In this document: in pieces, positions 35,871 through 49,340 of the stretch | Numbering within the stretch: position 1 is the stretch's first letter | How the letters are laid out: each line of letters starts with the position of its first letter | From: Lithospermum erythrorhizon | Taxonomy: Eukaryota; Streptophyta; Magnoliopsida; Boraginales; Boraginaceae | Direction of reading: 5' to 3' | Assembly (NCBI GenBank): GCA_019722365.1 | Contig: JADFUC010001463.1 | Location: 62,001 to 126,000 of the forward strand | DNA: 64,000 bases | Position numbers and translations under genes: made by a program | Notes under the pieces: model-generated | The model's database searches: none | Told to the model about the DNA's origin: nothing | The model's input: only the letters and a program-made list of their open reading frames with translations

Positions 35871-36872
35871 ACCATGTTGCAATGTTGTCAGTAACAAAGC
35901 GAGGAGAACACGGGTTCTGCGAGGTTAAGTCAGGCGAGCTATGCAGCGTACGCCATGTTAATCGCTGGAGTTTATTCCATCGAAGGCGAATTGGCGGAAA
36001 TGAAAGAGTCAAGCCATTTACCTCTAAGATATGACGTTAGCGGGGTTGCTTAATACGGTCGATCTTGTCTAAATCACTACATTCCTTGCAATTCTTACCA
36101 TAAACATTCCTCTTCAATAATTAAAATTTTCATTAAAACTTTCCTATTCCATATTACTTTGTTCAAAAATCATCCATCAAAGGCCTCAATCGTTTCTCGA
36201 CACAAAATTCTTTACTATTACACGGGCCTCTCTCACAATTTGCTAAACACCGCCTCTGTAGTACATAAGAAAGACATGCCGAGGCTCAACACTTCCTGAA
36301 GTGCCGCCAGCAGCAAGAGTACCGAACCCATGTATTTAAACATGCATAAAAGTGTCAACCCCCTGCACAAACAGGTCCTAAGGCAAGAGTTTGACCAAGA
36401 ACTCAAACCAAAGAACATTAAGAGACTATTATTCTGACCACGCCTCGGTGAGCATTCTCAGCCGCATTGACACCACCTTCAAGGCAGACTGCACACAATA
36501 ATTATCCGCCATGGTTGATTACACAAATGCTGGAACTCGAGCAGCCCTAGGTCAAGCCGGAATTCACAACGCATGATTTACGTAGAGTGGCGTTCCCCCA
36601 TAATCGGAATTAATGACGTAATAGACGTTGGAGGAAGCGCCAGTCGAGGAGCCACTGTCGAAGATGTAGCCCCGACTTTCTCAGATGTCATGATGTCGAC
36701 CGCAGTTCCGATGTGTCCATCAATTACTAATCGTTAAATTACAAAAGTAATCCATCTACTTTTAATGACTGAAGATGACAAGAAGTGTCAGGTCCTACGC
36801 CACAGAACGTGAATGCATCGACACGCCGAAGGTGGTACCGGTCATGCCGGTGATGCTGCACCAGATACAGCA
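35871..36872 (+). other. Region after copia pol, no gene recognised
   Basis: SIRE-like elements carry an env-like frame here. Only short open stretches remain, for example a Ser/Thr/Val-rich one near 36640-36730. It ends where the inner direct repeat starts. Confidence 0.35.
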
Positions 36873-37794
36873 TAATCTAGTATGAATTTCAATTATGATA
36901 AACACCAAATTCATACATCCCGGATCCTCAAAATGATATAAAATTAATCTAAACACATAATTAACAATTATGAATACAAAGAAGTTCTACATTCCCGCAA
37001 TGAAGATCTAAAACGAAACCAACTCCTCAAGCAAGATGCCTCGCCGTGAACGCCTCCTTGAAAACCTCCAATTCCCTTGTCCACCAAACGACGCCCCTGG
37101 GACGGGACATTTATGGGGAACCCGAATCAGACTAACTTGCTGAAGTCACAGAACAAAAAAATGGAAAGCAGAAATTCCTTCCATTTCTTAAAGGAGGGCA
37201 AGTCAAAAAGGATGAAAGTGGTTTTTTCATGAAATGAAAACACCTGCCTTTCCTTAAATATCATTTGCTAATTATTAATTGGCAAGAACTCAAGCAAGAA
37301 ATCGCTTAACTCGTTAACTTAATTAGACCGAATGGCTTCCAATCAAATAATAAGTTACTAAATAGTTGCTCCATTTTAATTAACTTAACAAGTCAATTAA
37401 AATACTAACGAAGTCACTATCAAATAACTTATCAAGTTATTCATCGATTAATCGCTTAATTGATTAAACTTTCAAGTTTAACCACCGATGTTCATCATTA
37501 TATATTTATGAAATATATAAATATCGAGATACATTTCTCAATATACAAGTTCGCTTAATTTCATGGCATGAAATATAATTCGAATATCACCTGCATGCCA
37601 GCTGTCACCTTCTAAGTCGTATAATAGTAAGTCAGGATAATAATAATACTGACCAATTACTAGTAATAATATACTTATTACTGCGTGAACACTAAGTTCC
37701 ACTAATTATATTTAACTAACCTTCTAAGAAATGACCGATACACAATCGCCGCAACGGGCATAATAAAAAGTGAATCAATTCTCATTGATTTCAC
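36873..37794 (-). repeat. Inner direct repeat, copy 1: inferred LTR of a nested element
   Basis: Matches 44420-45402 in the same order: AGTATGAATTTCAATT, GATAAACAC, GATCCTCAAA, AACCAACTCCTCAAG, GGGTTTTTTCATGAAATGAAAA (in pieces), GGCTTCCAATCAAATAATNA, TAACTTATCAAGTTATTCAT, ATATATAAATATCGAGA, TTGACCAATTACT-like blocks and GAACACTAAGTTCC. Read in reverse complement it resembles a plant LTR, and a third copy in the opposite orientation lies at 48570-49340. Ends approximate. Confidence 0.65.
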
Positions 37795-40700
37795 CCACTT
37801 CGCCTGGAAGATTACTCATTAAATCTTTATCGCTGCACCTCAATGTGAGGCTAACCATGCAAGCCACGTAAACACCCACAACTTTCTTTACCTCGAGCAT
37901 GAACTCGAATAAGCATTTGGGCGACGTCTCCATAAACCAATCAATACCAACTGCCAGGTCAGATCTTCTCTCATATTAAGGACGGATAAATCCCTCCTCC
38001 CAATATATCAACATCTATCTATACCACTCCATTTAATTAAGCCAAATCATAAACAACTCCTAGTCATAAAGTACCGGCACCACGGTATCGATCTTGTCCT
38101 CAAGAAAGCAACGCGGATCAATCTCGATCACCAATCAAACACCACGTTAGTCATTCACGCTTGTCGCCCCTAACTATCAACATCCTGACCTCAAGGCCTT
38201 GCTTACGCATGCTTCTAAAGCCAAGAAAGTGCTATATCAACAATTTATGTCATCGTAAAGCATGTAATTCAACTCAGATTTAACTTTTCCCACGAGGATA
38301 CAATACATGTATATATATTTCAACGGTACGTGAAATAAATAATGGGTAACTATATGAATGAATCACATATTATGTAGTTTAGTTAATAATCGATTAAACA
38401 CAAAGGAACTTTTGTTTTAATTAATTATTTAACTTGGTCTTTAAAGCTGGAACGAACTAGCTCCCACTCACCTTGCCACGCCCGCCTTCATAAAAGCCTC
38501 GTGGAAAACCAAACTGTCAATCACAAGCGGGAAGGATCTCAACCTCGAGATGCATGCTAAACTACACATGGATCCTTTGGCAGCCAGAGATGACTTCTGC
38601 ATCATTTCACGATATAAAGAAAGAGGATAGCTGACACAATCACATCCTTTATCGAAATACTACTTACAAGCGCCTTTACATTCATCTAATCTCTGCCTCT
38701 CAACCAAGGAAAATCATGACTAAGATTATCCCCGACATAGTCATGCACGACTATGATCAAAACGCAAGCCAACCACTCGTCGGTTCTATCTGTGAAGCTT
38801 ACAACACAACCGAAGCGCCATAAATACATCTTCTTATCAATGCACATTCTTTTAACAACAACACAACAAAACGCATTGATCGTCAAGTTGTAATAATGAA
38901 GTTCAAGTTTCTATTTTACTCATCGAAAGCATTACCAGACTCGCCTCCCCACATATACTCCTTGGCTAATAGCTTTCATATGGTGTACAATTGTCCATAA
39001 TGCTACACATTATCACATTCAAGGCAAAGCATCAACAACTCCGATCCATTCCATGTAACTATGCTTGGCCATTCCTCATTCTCTTTAAAGTTACTACCAA
39101 GCGTATTCAATCCGCGCGAATACCTTTGGCAAAACTTCACAATTCCAATCACCTGAATCATGCTTACGTCATAGTCAAGCACAACACACGCACTGACGCA
39201 AGACAACGGTGAATCATATTACTATGTAATAGACTTCAACCACTCATTCATGCGAGGCCTTTACTGAAATGTGGGATAGACCCTAATGGTTAGAGTCGCT
39301 TCTCACACAAAGAGAATCGCTTCATTTATAGAATTTAACTATTATAGATTGGGTTCACTCCTTGTACCTTCCGCTTCTATTAATCTTAAACTTAACAAGC
39401 AAATGTCATGCAAGCTCATATATAATGTGACTCCGATCATAAAGTACGTGTCACATATATGTAAAATGGGCTCTCTCACAAATGTACAAGAATCTAATCA
39501 CTTACTACATACCTTATAAGGTCAGAGGAAGATTTCTTCGTCATTTACCAGAGATAAAACTTATTTACGCAGCTAAAGCCCCACTAACCCTTGGGTGAAC
39601 TCAAGGTTCTTTTCATCACTCTTGATTCTATTGATTTTCATCAAGTATCAAATGTAGAATTTAACTCCATTATACTCAATCTTAAGTTTACAACTTTAGA
39701 TTCTAATGTAAAGGTGTAAACTTCTTTCTTTTATACCTCGCCAATGAGTTCCAATAACAATGTCAAGTATCCATCATCGTCATCATTACTTAGGAACATT
39801 CTTTGGATAATCCTCATAGACCCACATGTTACAATCTCGTGGAATAGCAATAAGAAAGTTTGAAATAAACATGAGCACACAACCAAATTTAATATGTTTA
39901 ATCTTGCCTTCAACCAAATGTATGATTAAACGCTCATTCATGACCGATTACTTAATGAATAATATTTATTACTTCGATTTCATTCACCATCCTAAAGTAA
40001 TATAGAACGGCCTACCCTAACGGTACCATCCGTAAGATAAAATGAGCTTATACCAACCCATGTATTCACATCTTTATTTCATTTAAATGACCTCAAGTCA
40101 TTTATCGAGTATTATTTATTCATGTTGTCATTTGTAATACCGCATTTAATTTTTAAACGCATCAAGAGCGGATACTCCTCGATATAACCGGGTGGTGGTT
40201 CTAATATCGATTTCAGATCTCCTACCAGCCACTGAATGCATTCAAGTCACATATTTATTTCCACCATTTGTACTCATAACGAAGACTCTATATGTACAAT
40301 AAATTATGACACTATAAATGACGTGAAATAAATACCACCGTCCTTTCTACATGACAAATGCATTTAATATCAACTTGATTCAGTTAAATTATGTCTACTA
40401 GCTGACATAATACTAACTTATCCTATACGACGCCGTAGTTTATTTATCAAACACAACTCTCGAGTTGTTCACAGCTTGCATATGAATAAATTAATTTAAA
40501 AGGTAAAGCGTAATAACCTTTAATATGTGAAATTATTTCATTCTTTGTGTTTCAACACGTTAAACACAATCCCATTGTATCACTCAACCAATGACACACA
40601 TCTATGTCAATGAAATTATCTCGTATATGAAATCGAAGTCTCATCCATTCGTGTTTTAACTTCATTAAACACAATTCTTTAATTATGTATCTTACTCAAG

Positions 40701-43700
40701 AACGCTTTTAAGATTAGAACGATGTCTCACTCTTCTGATGACATACTACTTATATCACCCATACTTCTAATTTAACTTGATAGTATTCATATGGTCCTTT
40801 TCCATACCCTTATCAATTCGATGTATCATTCAACGATTTAAATACTTAATTAACTCAGATATAAACATACAAATTTAATTTAGACTAAATAACCTCCCAC
40901 TTGTCTAGTAAAGAAGTTGACTTAGTTCATCTTTTCAAGATATACTAAGTCTGTTTCTTTAATTAACTTGTATGTAAACATACAAACTTAATTTAGACTA
41001 CGAATCTCCCAATTGGCCTGTTTCAAGAGTACTTAGTTCATCTTTTCAAGATTATACCAAGTCTCAAGCCGAGTCATTATCCATAAGTATTATTCAATCG
41101 CTTACACCAAGGTGTCCTTTAAAGAAGAGCGAGTAATGTTTCCTTAATCGTAATCAATTCGATATGGAAATGTGTAAGTCAAACAATGACATTCCTTTTA
41201 CTCTACAAGTGCAAAGAAAATAGTTTAGAACTTCCAAACTATCTTCAATGTGAGGATTTAAAACTCGTGCTCTTATAACGTAATGCCTATCACACAAAGA
41301 AATGATAACTTTCTTTGTATCTCTGCCTATTTTATACTTGCCTCATATCCATGATTAAATCATGAATAAAAACTAGTGTTCTTTGACACCGGAGCAGCCC
41401 ACTCAAGACATTACAAAGCTGACAACAAAATTATTGGTATACGGTATTTAATCAAATTCTTCAATTAGAATGTTACTTAAAATCCTTCTTTCTATGCTTT
41501 AAAGTTCAAATACCAAGTCAATCATTAACTTCAACTTATACCTAATGCTCACCAACCTGCATGTTGACGCAGAACCTAATGGTGATAACTTTGCTTATTT
41601 GGTTACATATGCTTTAAAGTTCAAATAACGGCTTAATCATTAACTTCAACTATAAAGTTCCTCGTTCACTCAACCGTAAAAGTGAGGCGAACCTAATGTA
41701 TAATCCTCGCTTATTTTGTTACATACCATGTTTTTGTTTCATCACACCATGAACTAATGCTATCATGTTAAAGCAAACTAAATACCAATCACATGTCCCT
41801 AAATGTGTATACACAACATTCAAGATGATTCAAGAAGCTTCTCAAAAAGAGATCAAACTATTTATTATTTAAGGTTGCTTATGGCATACACATACTGTCT
41901 TCATAAAGGATCATCACCTTTTGATCAATCAAAAATTAATTATCCTTCAATCATAATACGTGATTCTCTGTCACTAACCAAAAGTTCATGCAACGTATCA
42001 ACATTTATCAATCAAGTCTTTTAAATGTTTGTAGTATTTAAAGTTTTATTCTATTAGCATACAAATCTATCAAGAATGGGCCGGGGCGAGATCGCTATCA
42101 GAACACTTTATTTCGCAACAAGTCATTCGATTTCTTTAACTTATTTTATTTCACATTATAAAGTCATGCATTTAGTTTGCCCAACGAATTTAATAAAATG
42201 TAAACTTAATATGTCAAACATAATAGAAATACGCAACTTAAAAATAAACAAAGGTAGTTCAAAACAATCCATACAGATTACAAAATGAATTGTAAATATA
42301 ATACCAGATTTCAAATCTCTAAAATGCTATGTATCAGCATCTACTACCGACTCAAACGGCAACACGCATACATTTGAATCGGCATAATAGTAGGTTATCA
42401 ACCAATATGTAAAGTAATATGCAAGGTACCAAGTTCTGTTATGCCCAGATTCAAACTCCAACACCCAGCATACATTTTTAACTAAAGACAATAGTAAAGT
42501 TACCAAATCAATTTAAACTACATAACTTTGTGATCACTAGCATGTACCAAGGACAGACGCTACCTGATTTCAGACTTCCGACAAACTGTTAAGCATCACC
42601 ACTAAAACCAAGAAGTTACTGAGCGAATATCCTAAAGCCCACAACGTTACTGAAATCACTTCAACATTTATCCATCGCTATCAAAGCTGCAGCATCAGAA
42701 TACGCCGTCACGCACGCCCATAATGCAAACCGACACAACTTTAAAATTGGCTCTCGGGACATACGCTAAATTTTTACCAAGTAGATTAATGTTATTTAAC
42801 TTATTTAACCATTTACCAAGCGACACATTCAAGCAAACATACAAACATGAAAATAAATAATAACACACATTTAGGAGATATGTATATGAACCCTAGACCT
42901 ATTGGCATCACTTAACAAGTGAAATGCTACCATGTCCTATTACAAGACTTAACAAAACAAGCAGCTCACATTCTTCAAAGACTCAAACATCAAGCTCTTC
43001 AAGCACCGCTCTTATGCAACGCCATCTTCACGCCACCACGCCAAAGACATACTACTACTCAACCCAACTTAGACAAGACGTAGGTTTGTTTGGTAAATGA
43101 ATACAAGAATAATAGAACACGACTGCCAGTGTCAAGTTTACAACATTTCCTGGCACGTTGCATCGCAACAAATAAATTAACCGGGGTCATATCTAAATAA
43201 TTCCTTCCATTCCATAACAATATACTGGCAAAAACATTAAACAACAAATGCACTTAATGTCATATATTGAATGAAATGAGATTAAACGTGTTCATAATCG
43301 ATTAATTACCCAATATTTTACAATTACTCATCAATTAATGTAAATTTTTGAATTTAAATATATTCAATATATATATTAATGATAATTGGTTACAATACTA
43401 TCAGCCACTTAAATCATGGAATAATTAATTACAAGCAATTAACTCCAAAATTAAAATTTAAAATACTACTTAAACATATTTTCAAAAATTATCACTAATG
43501 AAAATAATTATGAAAGTGGAAATATAAATCAAATTTACTGTCATTCATGATATATATTCAATTATCTTAATGAAAAATTATGATTTAACATTTAAAACCA
43601 AAAATTAATAATTACCAATAATTTTAAAAACCAAAATAATCATAAAATACATTTAAAGTTTTTTCTAAAACGATTACCAACTTCAACGAATAAATCGCCG

Positions 43701-44419
43701 CCTCCGGCCACCCACGAAAGTGACACGCCGCCGCTGCCATAGAGCCATCGATGGTGCTTCTGCCCTAAGTGGCCTAACGCATACTCCCAGACCGACGCCG
43801 CAGGGCGGTTCGCAAGTTCGCGACTCCATTTTTGGTAATTATTTCGCCGCTTTTTCCGCATTAGTCAGTAACTTTTGTAAAAAACGACTTGGAGGCTCTA
43901 AAAAACTTCAAATACTCTGTGATTTTTTTGAACATCAACAATATCATTATTGAACACGTACCAAGTGGAATTTATCAAAACAATTTCTAGTTTTTCGATT
44001 AAACCCAAACAACCAGAAATTCAACTAATTTTTTGAGTACTTCAAAATTTCAAAAAATTCTGAAAAAAACTGCATGAACCTCAAAGGGTCAAGAACTCAC
44101 AGGATTTAATTTAGTAATTTTATGAAATTTCTAAACCTCACCGTAAAATCGAAAATGATTTACCTCAAATTAAAAATACAAATTAATCACTTTAATCCTT
44201 CAATTATGAAACAATTAAATAAACATCAAACCATCAAAAAACAATACATGAAATGATGATCTCTAGCCATGAAACATATATAAAATGGGTTGATTTTTTT
44301 TATAATATATATTCATCAATTGAATATATAAATCACGAATAATCAAATTAACTAACAACTGTCAACACCCAATCAAATTAGATAAAATATATCAAACTCT
44401 GAGTAGGCTCGAGGCCATC
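37795..44419. mobile_element. Interior of the inferred nested LTR element, heavily decayed
   Basis: About 6.6 kb between two direct repeats. No gag or pol motif could be confirmed on either strand; the longest open frames are under 80 codons. A single plus-strand string reading FFDTGAAHS at about 41392 resembles a retroviral-type aspartic protease site but is not followed by supporting sequence. GC-rich codon-like patches at 43690-43810 gave no match. The element lineage is therefore unknown. Confidence 0.4.
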
Positions 44420-45402
44420 AGAATTCAGTATGAATTTCAATTGTGATAAACACGTAATCTACATCCCTGATCCTCAAACGATATAAATTAATTTTAAAAC
44501 ACATACTAACAATTACTTAATACAAAGAGTTCTACATTTCAGAATGAAGACGAATGAAACCAACTCCTCAAGAAGATGCCTCACAAGTGGTCGCCCTTGA
44601 AAAACCTCTCAAATTTCTGTCCAACACCCTCAAAAACGATTGCCCCTGTATCGGGGACGTGAGGGAATCGAATCCTAGACTACCATAGAAGTCATTAGGA
44701 ACAAAATGGAAAGAGAAATCTCTTTCTCCATTTAGCGGGGGCGGCTTTCTCAAGGGAGGGGCAAAGGGTTTTTTCATGAAATGAAAAACCCTGCTCTTCC
44801 CTTAAAATACCATTTGCCACTTCACCGCAACTCTGCTAAGGAAATCCCGCTAACTGCTAACTTTAATTAGATCCATGGCTTCCAATCAAATAATGAGTTA
44901 CTAGTGGGAGTTGTTCCATTTTACTCAATCACCAAGTCAATTAAAAATACTAACGATTCACTATCAAATAACTTATCAAGTTATTCATCGATTAATTTTC
45001 TTAATTGATTAAACTTGCAAAGCTTAACCACTGATGCTCATCATTATATATATTTATGAAATATATAAATATCGAGAGATACATTTCAATATACAAGTCT
45101 TCATAATTTCATGCATGAAATATAATTTAATATCATCAGACATACAATTCTAGCCAAATAATAAGAAAACAGATAATAATAATAATTGACCAATTACTAT
45201 TATTATAATGATTACCCAGTAAGATCTAGCAATCGTCATAACTCTTAAATTATCATGAGAACCCACACTAGTAATATACAATTACTAAGGTGAACACTAA
45301 GTTCCGCAAGAATCACATTTAACCAACCCGGCAATTGAATCGATACAATTGTCGCGCAGAATCTGCATAAATAAAAAGGTAATCAATTATCGATTTCCAA
45401 CA
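44420..45402 (-). repeat. Inner direct repeat, copy 2
   Basis: Partner of 36873-37794, same orientation, with the same ordered blocks. It is slightly longer mainly through small insertions in A/T runs. Confidence 0.65.
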
Positions 45403-45403
45403 A

Positions 45404-45916
45404 GACAAAGCCAGAGTACCAAGAACCGAAGGCTTGGAAATAATGAAAGAACAAAAGCCGTTAACACTTTAAATGAAACTACCGCTCGACGACTGCTAAA
45501 GACATCCGATATCACAGGTAATGCCCTTTTCGACATACCAAGAAATAATTCCACAAAGCCTACGACCGAAGAGGCTCACGGGGATTTACGTCAAGGTGTT
45601 ACAAACACTGGATTTAAGACACCGTGCTTCCTTCTCCTAAAACAAAGAAATCCAAACAAGAAACCGAAGAAAATATGTGAGGCCGATCCTTTCAAGCCAA
45701 AATCACAAAAGAAGAAAGCGCGCATACAAGAGCTGCAGTGGCAGCAAAGTCGCCGTCAGCACAGTGGTTTCGGTGCCGATGCACCACGAGAAAAGAGGTC
45801 AGTTAGACGTCGCCGAGGAAATCGAGGTATACCACCTGCCATGCACACATCTGTCGATGACGAATGGCTGCCAGAACAAGAACAACAACAAGCCAATGAT
45901 CCTCGATGGTGACTAG
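45404..45916 (+). pseudogene. Lys/Arg-rich open frames, possible env-like end of the copia element
   Basis: Two overlapping plus-strand frames stay open here: one to 45912 without an ATG start, the other from an ATG at 45677 to 45916. They encode basic sequence (KPKSQKKKARIQELQWQQ; or KRRKRAYKSCSGSKVAVSTV followed by an acidic EEIEV segment). No domain was recognised. Position after the inner repeat and before the outer repeat fits the 3' coding region that SIRE-type copia elements carry after pol, displaced from 36.87 kb by the nested insertion. This is inference. Confidence 0.35.
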
Positions 45917-46503
45917 ATCGAAGAAGACACGCCCACCACTTACACCAAATGCACGCGCAATTATCAGCGAGGAGATTAGGTGATTCGCATTTGTTACGGC
46001 TCGTGAAATCTGCCGAGGCAGCACTGGTGGGTTTGACCGCGAGGACGACGCCGGTGTCATTTATAATTCTACCGGTCGTGTCATTGCTCAAATAACTAAG
46101 TCATTCGCCATATTTTTGGGAAAAATATATGTCCGAATCGGTGAACCCTGGGCGGTGGAGTTTTTTTTTTTATAGTTTTAGCTTATCACGCGATATGTTA
46201 CTGATACGGCGCCGAGTCGTGATGCGGGTTTTGCTTATTTATACTGACACTGTTTTCGCCATCTGGCTCCTCACTAGTTATTGTTTCGACAGCTGGTCGT
46301 GATGTTGTGTTCGTAAAACAATTCATCTTGTTTGTGTCATTAGCGGCATTAATACTGCGTTTACTTTATGATATTTACGTTCTGTATTTGGTATGGGTAT
46401 ATACGCCAAATGTTACGTGTGTGTGGTTCTAAGAATATTTGTCTAAAAACCCTACCCAAAGTGGGAAATTTTGTTAATGCATTATACCGTCGTTAATTTC
46501 AAT

Positions 46504-47215
46504 AGCCACCAACCGCCCTGACGTATGGTAAGCAGAATTCATTCGTTGTTCTATACGATCTTTCACGCGAGATTATGTTAATATATTTCGAGGAGTGATC
46601 TGGGAGATCTGTAAGATACCATTTCAAGTAAGTATGGGTATTTATCATAATCGCTAAATAAGATACACGCTTAAAATAAATAAAGTATACGATCAAGCAT
46701 TTATTAATTGCAAGAAGGAAAGTGATTCATTTATTATGTACAAAGATGAAGTTTTTCGCTTATAGCAATACTATAACGCCGTGACGCCGCCACACTATAT
46801 TATGGCTTCATTTGCAAACTTAAGAAAAAGTAAAACAAAGAAAGGGTTCGCTATCAGACAAGCACGTGAGAGCTTGTGTGAGGATTTAAATAATAGGTTT
46901 GGGTAATTGTACTGAGCGTTACTATAAACCTATTAGTTATTGCATGCAATCTGCCTCATGACACCCTACAACAGCTTATACAATAAGATTATTGTAGTTT
47001 ACACCCTACTAGTGACAGAGCGCAATGAAGGATGTGCCATAGTCGTGGAGCCCGAGCTTACATTCTATTGAGTAGAATCTTGTGAGCATTCTGAGTTGCT
47101 ATCAAAACCGTGTGTTTTTACGCTGCCCGGCTACCGCCAAACCGCAGTGTTTTACGTTGGAAGTTGCTTACTTACACAGCTGTTGTCAAGTTCACGCCAA
47201 TGGTCAAATGTCCGT
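46504..47215 (+). repeat. Outer direct repeat, copy 2: inferred 3' LTR of the copia element
   Basis: Partner of 30700-31440, direct orientation. If both are LTRs, the outer copia element minus its nested insertion is about 8 kb, a normal size for SIRE-like elements. Confidence 0.6.
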
Positions 47216-48569
47216 CATATTTTACCAGGGAGGTTGTTACTTGAGTACTCATTTTCTTTTCTACTACTACTATTTTGTCTTCCACCCAATTGCCACCAAA
47301 CTAGTAGCCTTCTATTTTACCATTACAACGACTAAGTATTACCAAGGACTCATCCAGCAATTTAATAATCGTATCGAGGTCAGTCGATCGGGAGGAACCT
47401 TACAAAAACAAAGAGTATCATAAAATCACGGGCGATTTTACAAGTTTCCTCGCTATCGCTGGTAAGCTCAACAATAACAATCGTGGATCCTGCATACCCG
47501 CATGAAAGCTTTTATTTGGTCTGACAATATTTATGGGACATCTTTAGTAAATGATGTCACACCATCAAAGAGTTGACTGCACACCAAGAAGTGGAAGATA
47601 AGAAAGATATACATGTGATGGTAATGCCTTAACCGTAAGTGTGAGAATGAGTTTTTTACAAAGAATTAAAGGCCCAAACTAAAAGAGGTATCGGGACACT
47701 TACATACTAAAAAGAACGATTTGTGCTGCAACGGCTCAAAATGAGTTGTTATTGATTCCCCAGAAATATGACAATGAAGTCAATATTTCTCAAAAGTTGA
47801 AATTCTAAGCATTTATATTCTTCAAAAATAGATCCAAACGATGTTATTACTAAGACACAATGGTATAATCATTCACCTGACTCAAGCTTCTGGAATAGTG
47901 GCCATACAACTGGGGTCAAGCAACCGAGCCAACGCACAGATTCTAAAAATTCTCTAATGCACGGTAGAGCTCTAATATACCATTCCAGCCAATATATTGT
48001 GAAGAGGAAGCTCTCACCAATGTGAGGGTATAGCTCAGCAGGTCAATTTCTCGAGGTCGGGTTCCAAAGAGATAATTCAAACAAGAAGAAGCCAAAAGTA
48101 GTGGGCGCTCAAGTACGCAAGCCATGGAGTTCGAAAATACTAACGCAACAAAGACGGCAATCGTTGGACATCAAAGTGTATAGTATTACAACTTTTCACA
48201 ACCGCGAAGAATGGGACATTTTGCTCAAGATTATCAAGGTTCAAGAAAGTTTGAAGGCAACACAACCACATTTTTAAAGAAGCACGACTCATGCATAGCA
48301 TCAGACTTCAGACGTCACCAAGCAGAAAAGTCTAAGAGTATACTACAAAAAGAGTCAACAAGACTACAAATGTGTTGACAAGATTATGAATTATAATGTA
48401 GATCGACTGCTGACTGGTCGCTTCCAATCACACGATTTTTAAGTCAACAATAAAGTTGATTTAACGTGGCCGAGTACAACGGTAATCGAAGTCAAGGCTT
48501 GGAAATCAATGAATACTGTTTCAATAATTACGATGCCAAGGCCACCGTTTGCAATAATTCATTTACGAA
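47216..48569. other. Spacer, no gene recognised
   Basis: Short open frames only. At about 48028 TATAGCTCAGCAGG matches the pol III A box and GGGTTCC follows 24 bases later, too close and too poor for a tRNA or intact SINE. Confidence 0.35.
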
Positions 48570-49340
48570 GCTAGTTAAATGAGATTACTAAACCTAGTGT
48601 TCAATAATAGTAATCAGAATTACTACTTGCTCTCATTTATAATATTCGTAGATTATACAATTACCATATCTCAAGTATAATTGTTAGCGATAATAATAAT
48701 GAGGTCAATTTATATTATTATACTGTCGCTTATTATTTGAGCTCAAGGTCGCTATTAATAAAGGATGTCAATTATATTTCATGTATGAAATTAAACTATA
48801 TTTGGTAAATCAAAAATTGATTGTAATCACAAAATTTCAATCGGAATTTTACATTAGATTATGTAAAATATTAATTGAATGAACTCGAATTAATTAATCT
48901 GATAGTTAATTAATTAAATTAATAGTTAAGCTTTTGTTAATAACTCGTTAAGATATTTTATTTAACGAGTTAGTTTAATTAAACGCAGCCTACCATTAAC
49001 TATTCGTTGGACTCTTTAAAGTTAAATAATAATATTCTATTTAGTGGGACGATTAGGTTATTATTAGTTTAATCATAACCCAATCATTACAAAGGTTTTT
49101 CATGGGATTTCAAGCGGAAACTTGAAAAGTTTCACTTGATTTTCTATCGCCCCGATTAGTCGAGCTGCTATAAGAAACCAAGTATACGATTCAACCCCTC
49201 TCATGCTGATCAACTGCAGACACCTACATGGCGCTAGTCGCTAGTGAATTGAAATGAGGCTTCTAAAAGTAATCGTTGGTGATTTATTCCACAAGACTAT
49301 AAGTATTCTCGATATTAATATGTTATATATTTTCAGATCT
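48570..49340 (+). repeat. Third, inverted copy of the inner LTR-like repeat
   Basis: Reads as the reverse complement of 36873-37794 and 44420-45402: ACCTAGTGTTCA, ATAATAATAATGAGGTCAAT, TTTCATGTATGAAAT, TAACTCGTTAAG, TTTTTCATGGG in the expected order. It is diverged and its far end is unclear. Confidence 0.5.

Noticed and set aside
41385..41430. FFDTGAAHS as a retroviral-type aspartic protease site in the inner element
   Set aside because: Only nine residues match and no further protease, RT or integrase sequence follows in any frame; kept as a hint only.
43640..43953. GC-rich coding exon
   Set aside because: Open on both strands with no recognisable domain; lies inside the decayed inner retroelement.
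48025..48065. tRNA gene or intact SINE promoter
   Set aside because: The A-box match TAGCTCAGCAGG is good, but the B-box is poor and too close, and no cloverleaf arms pair.
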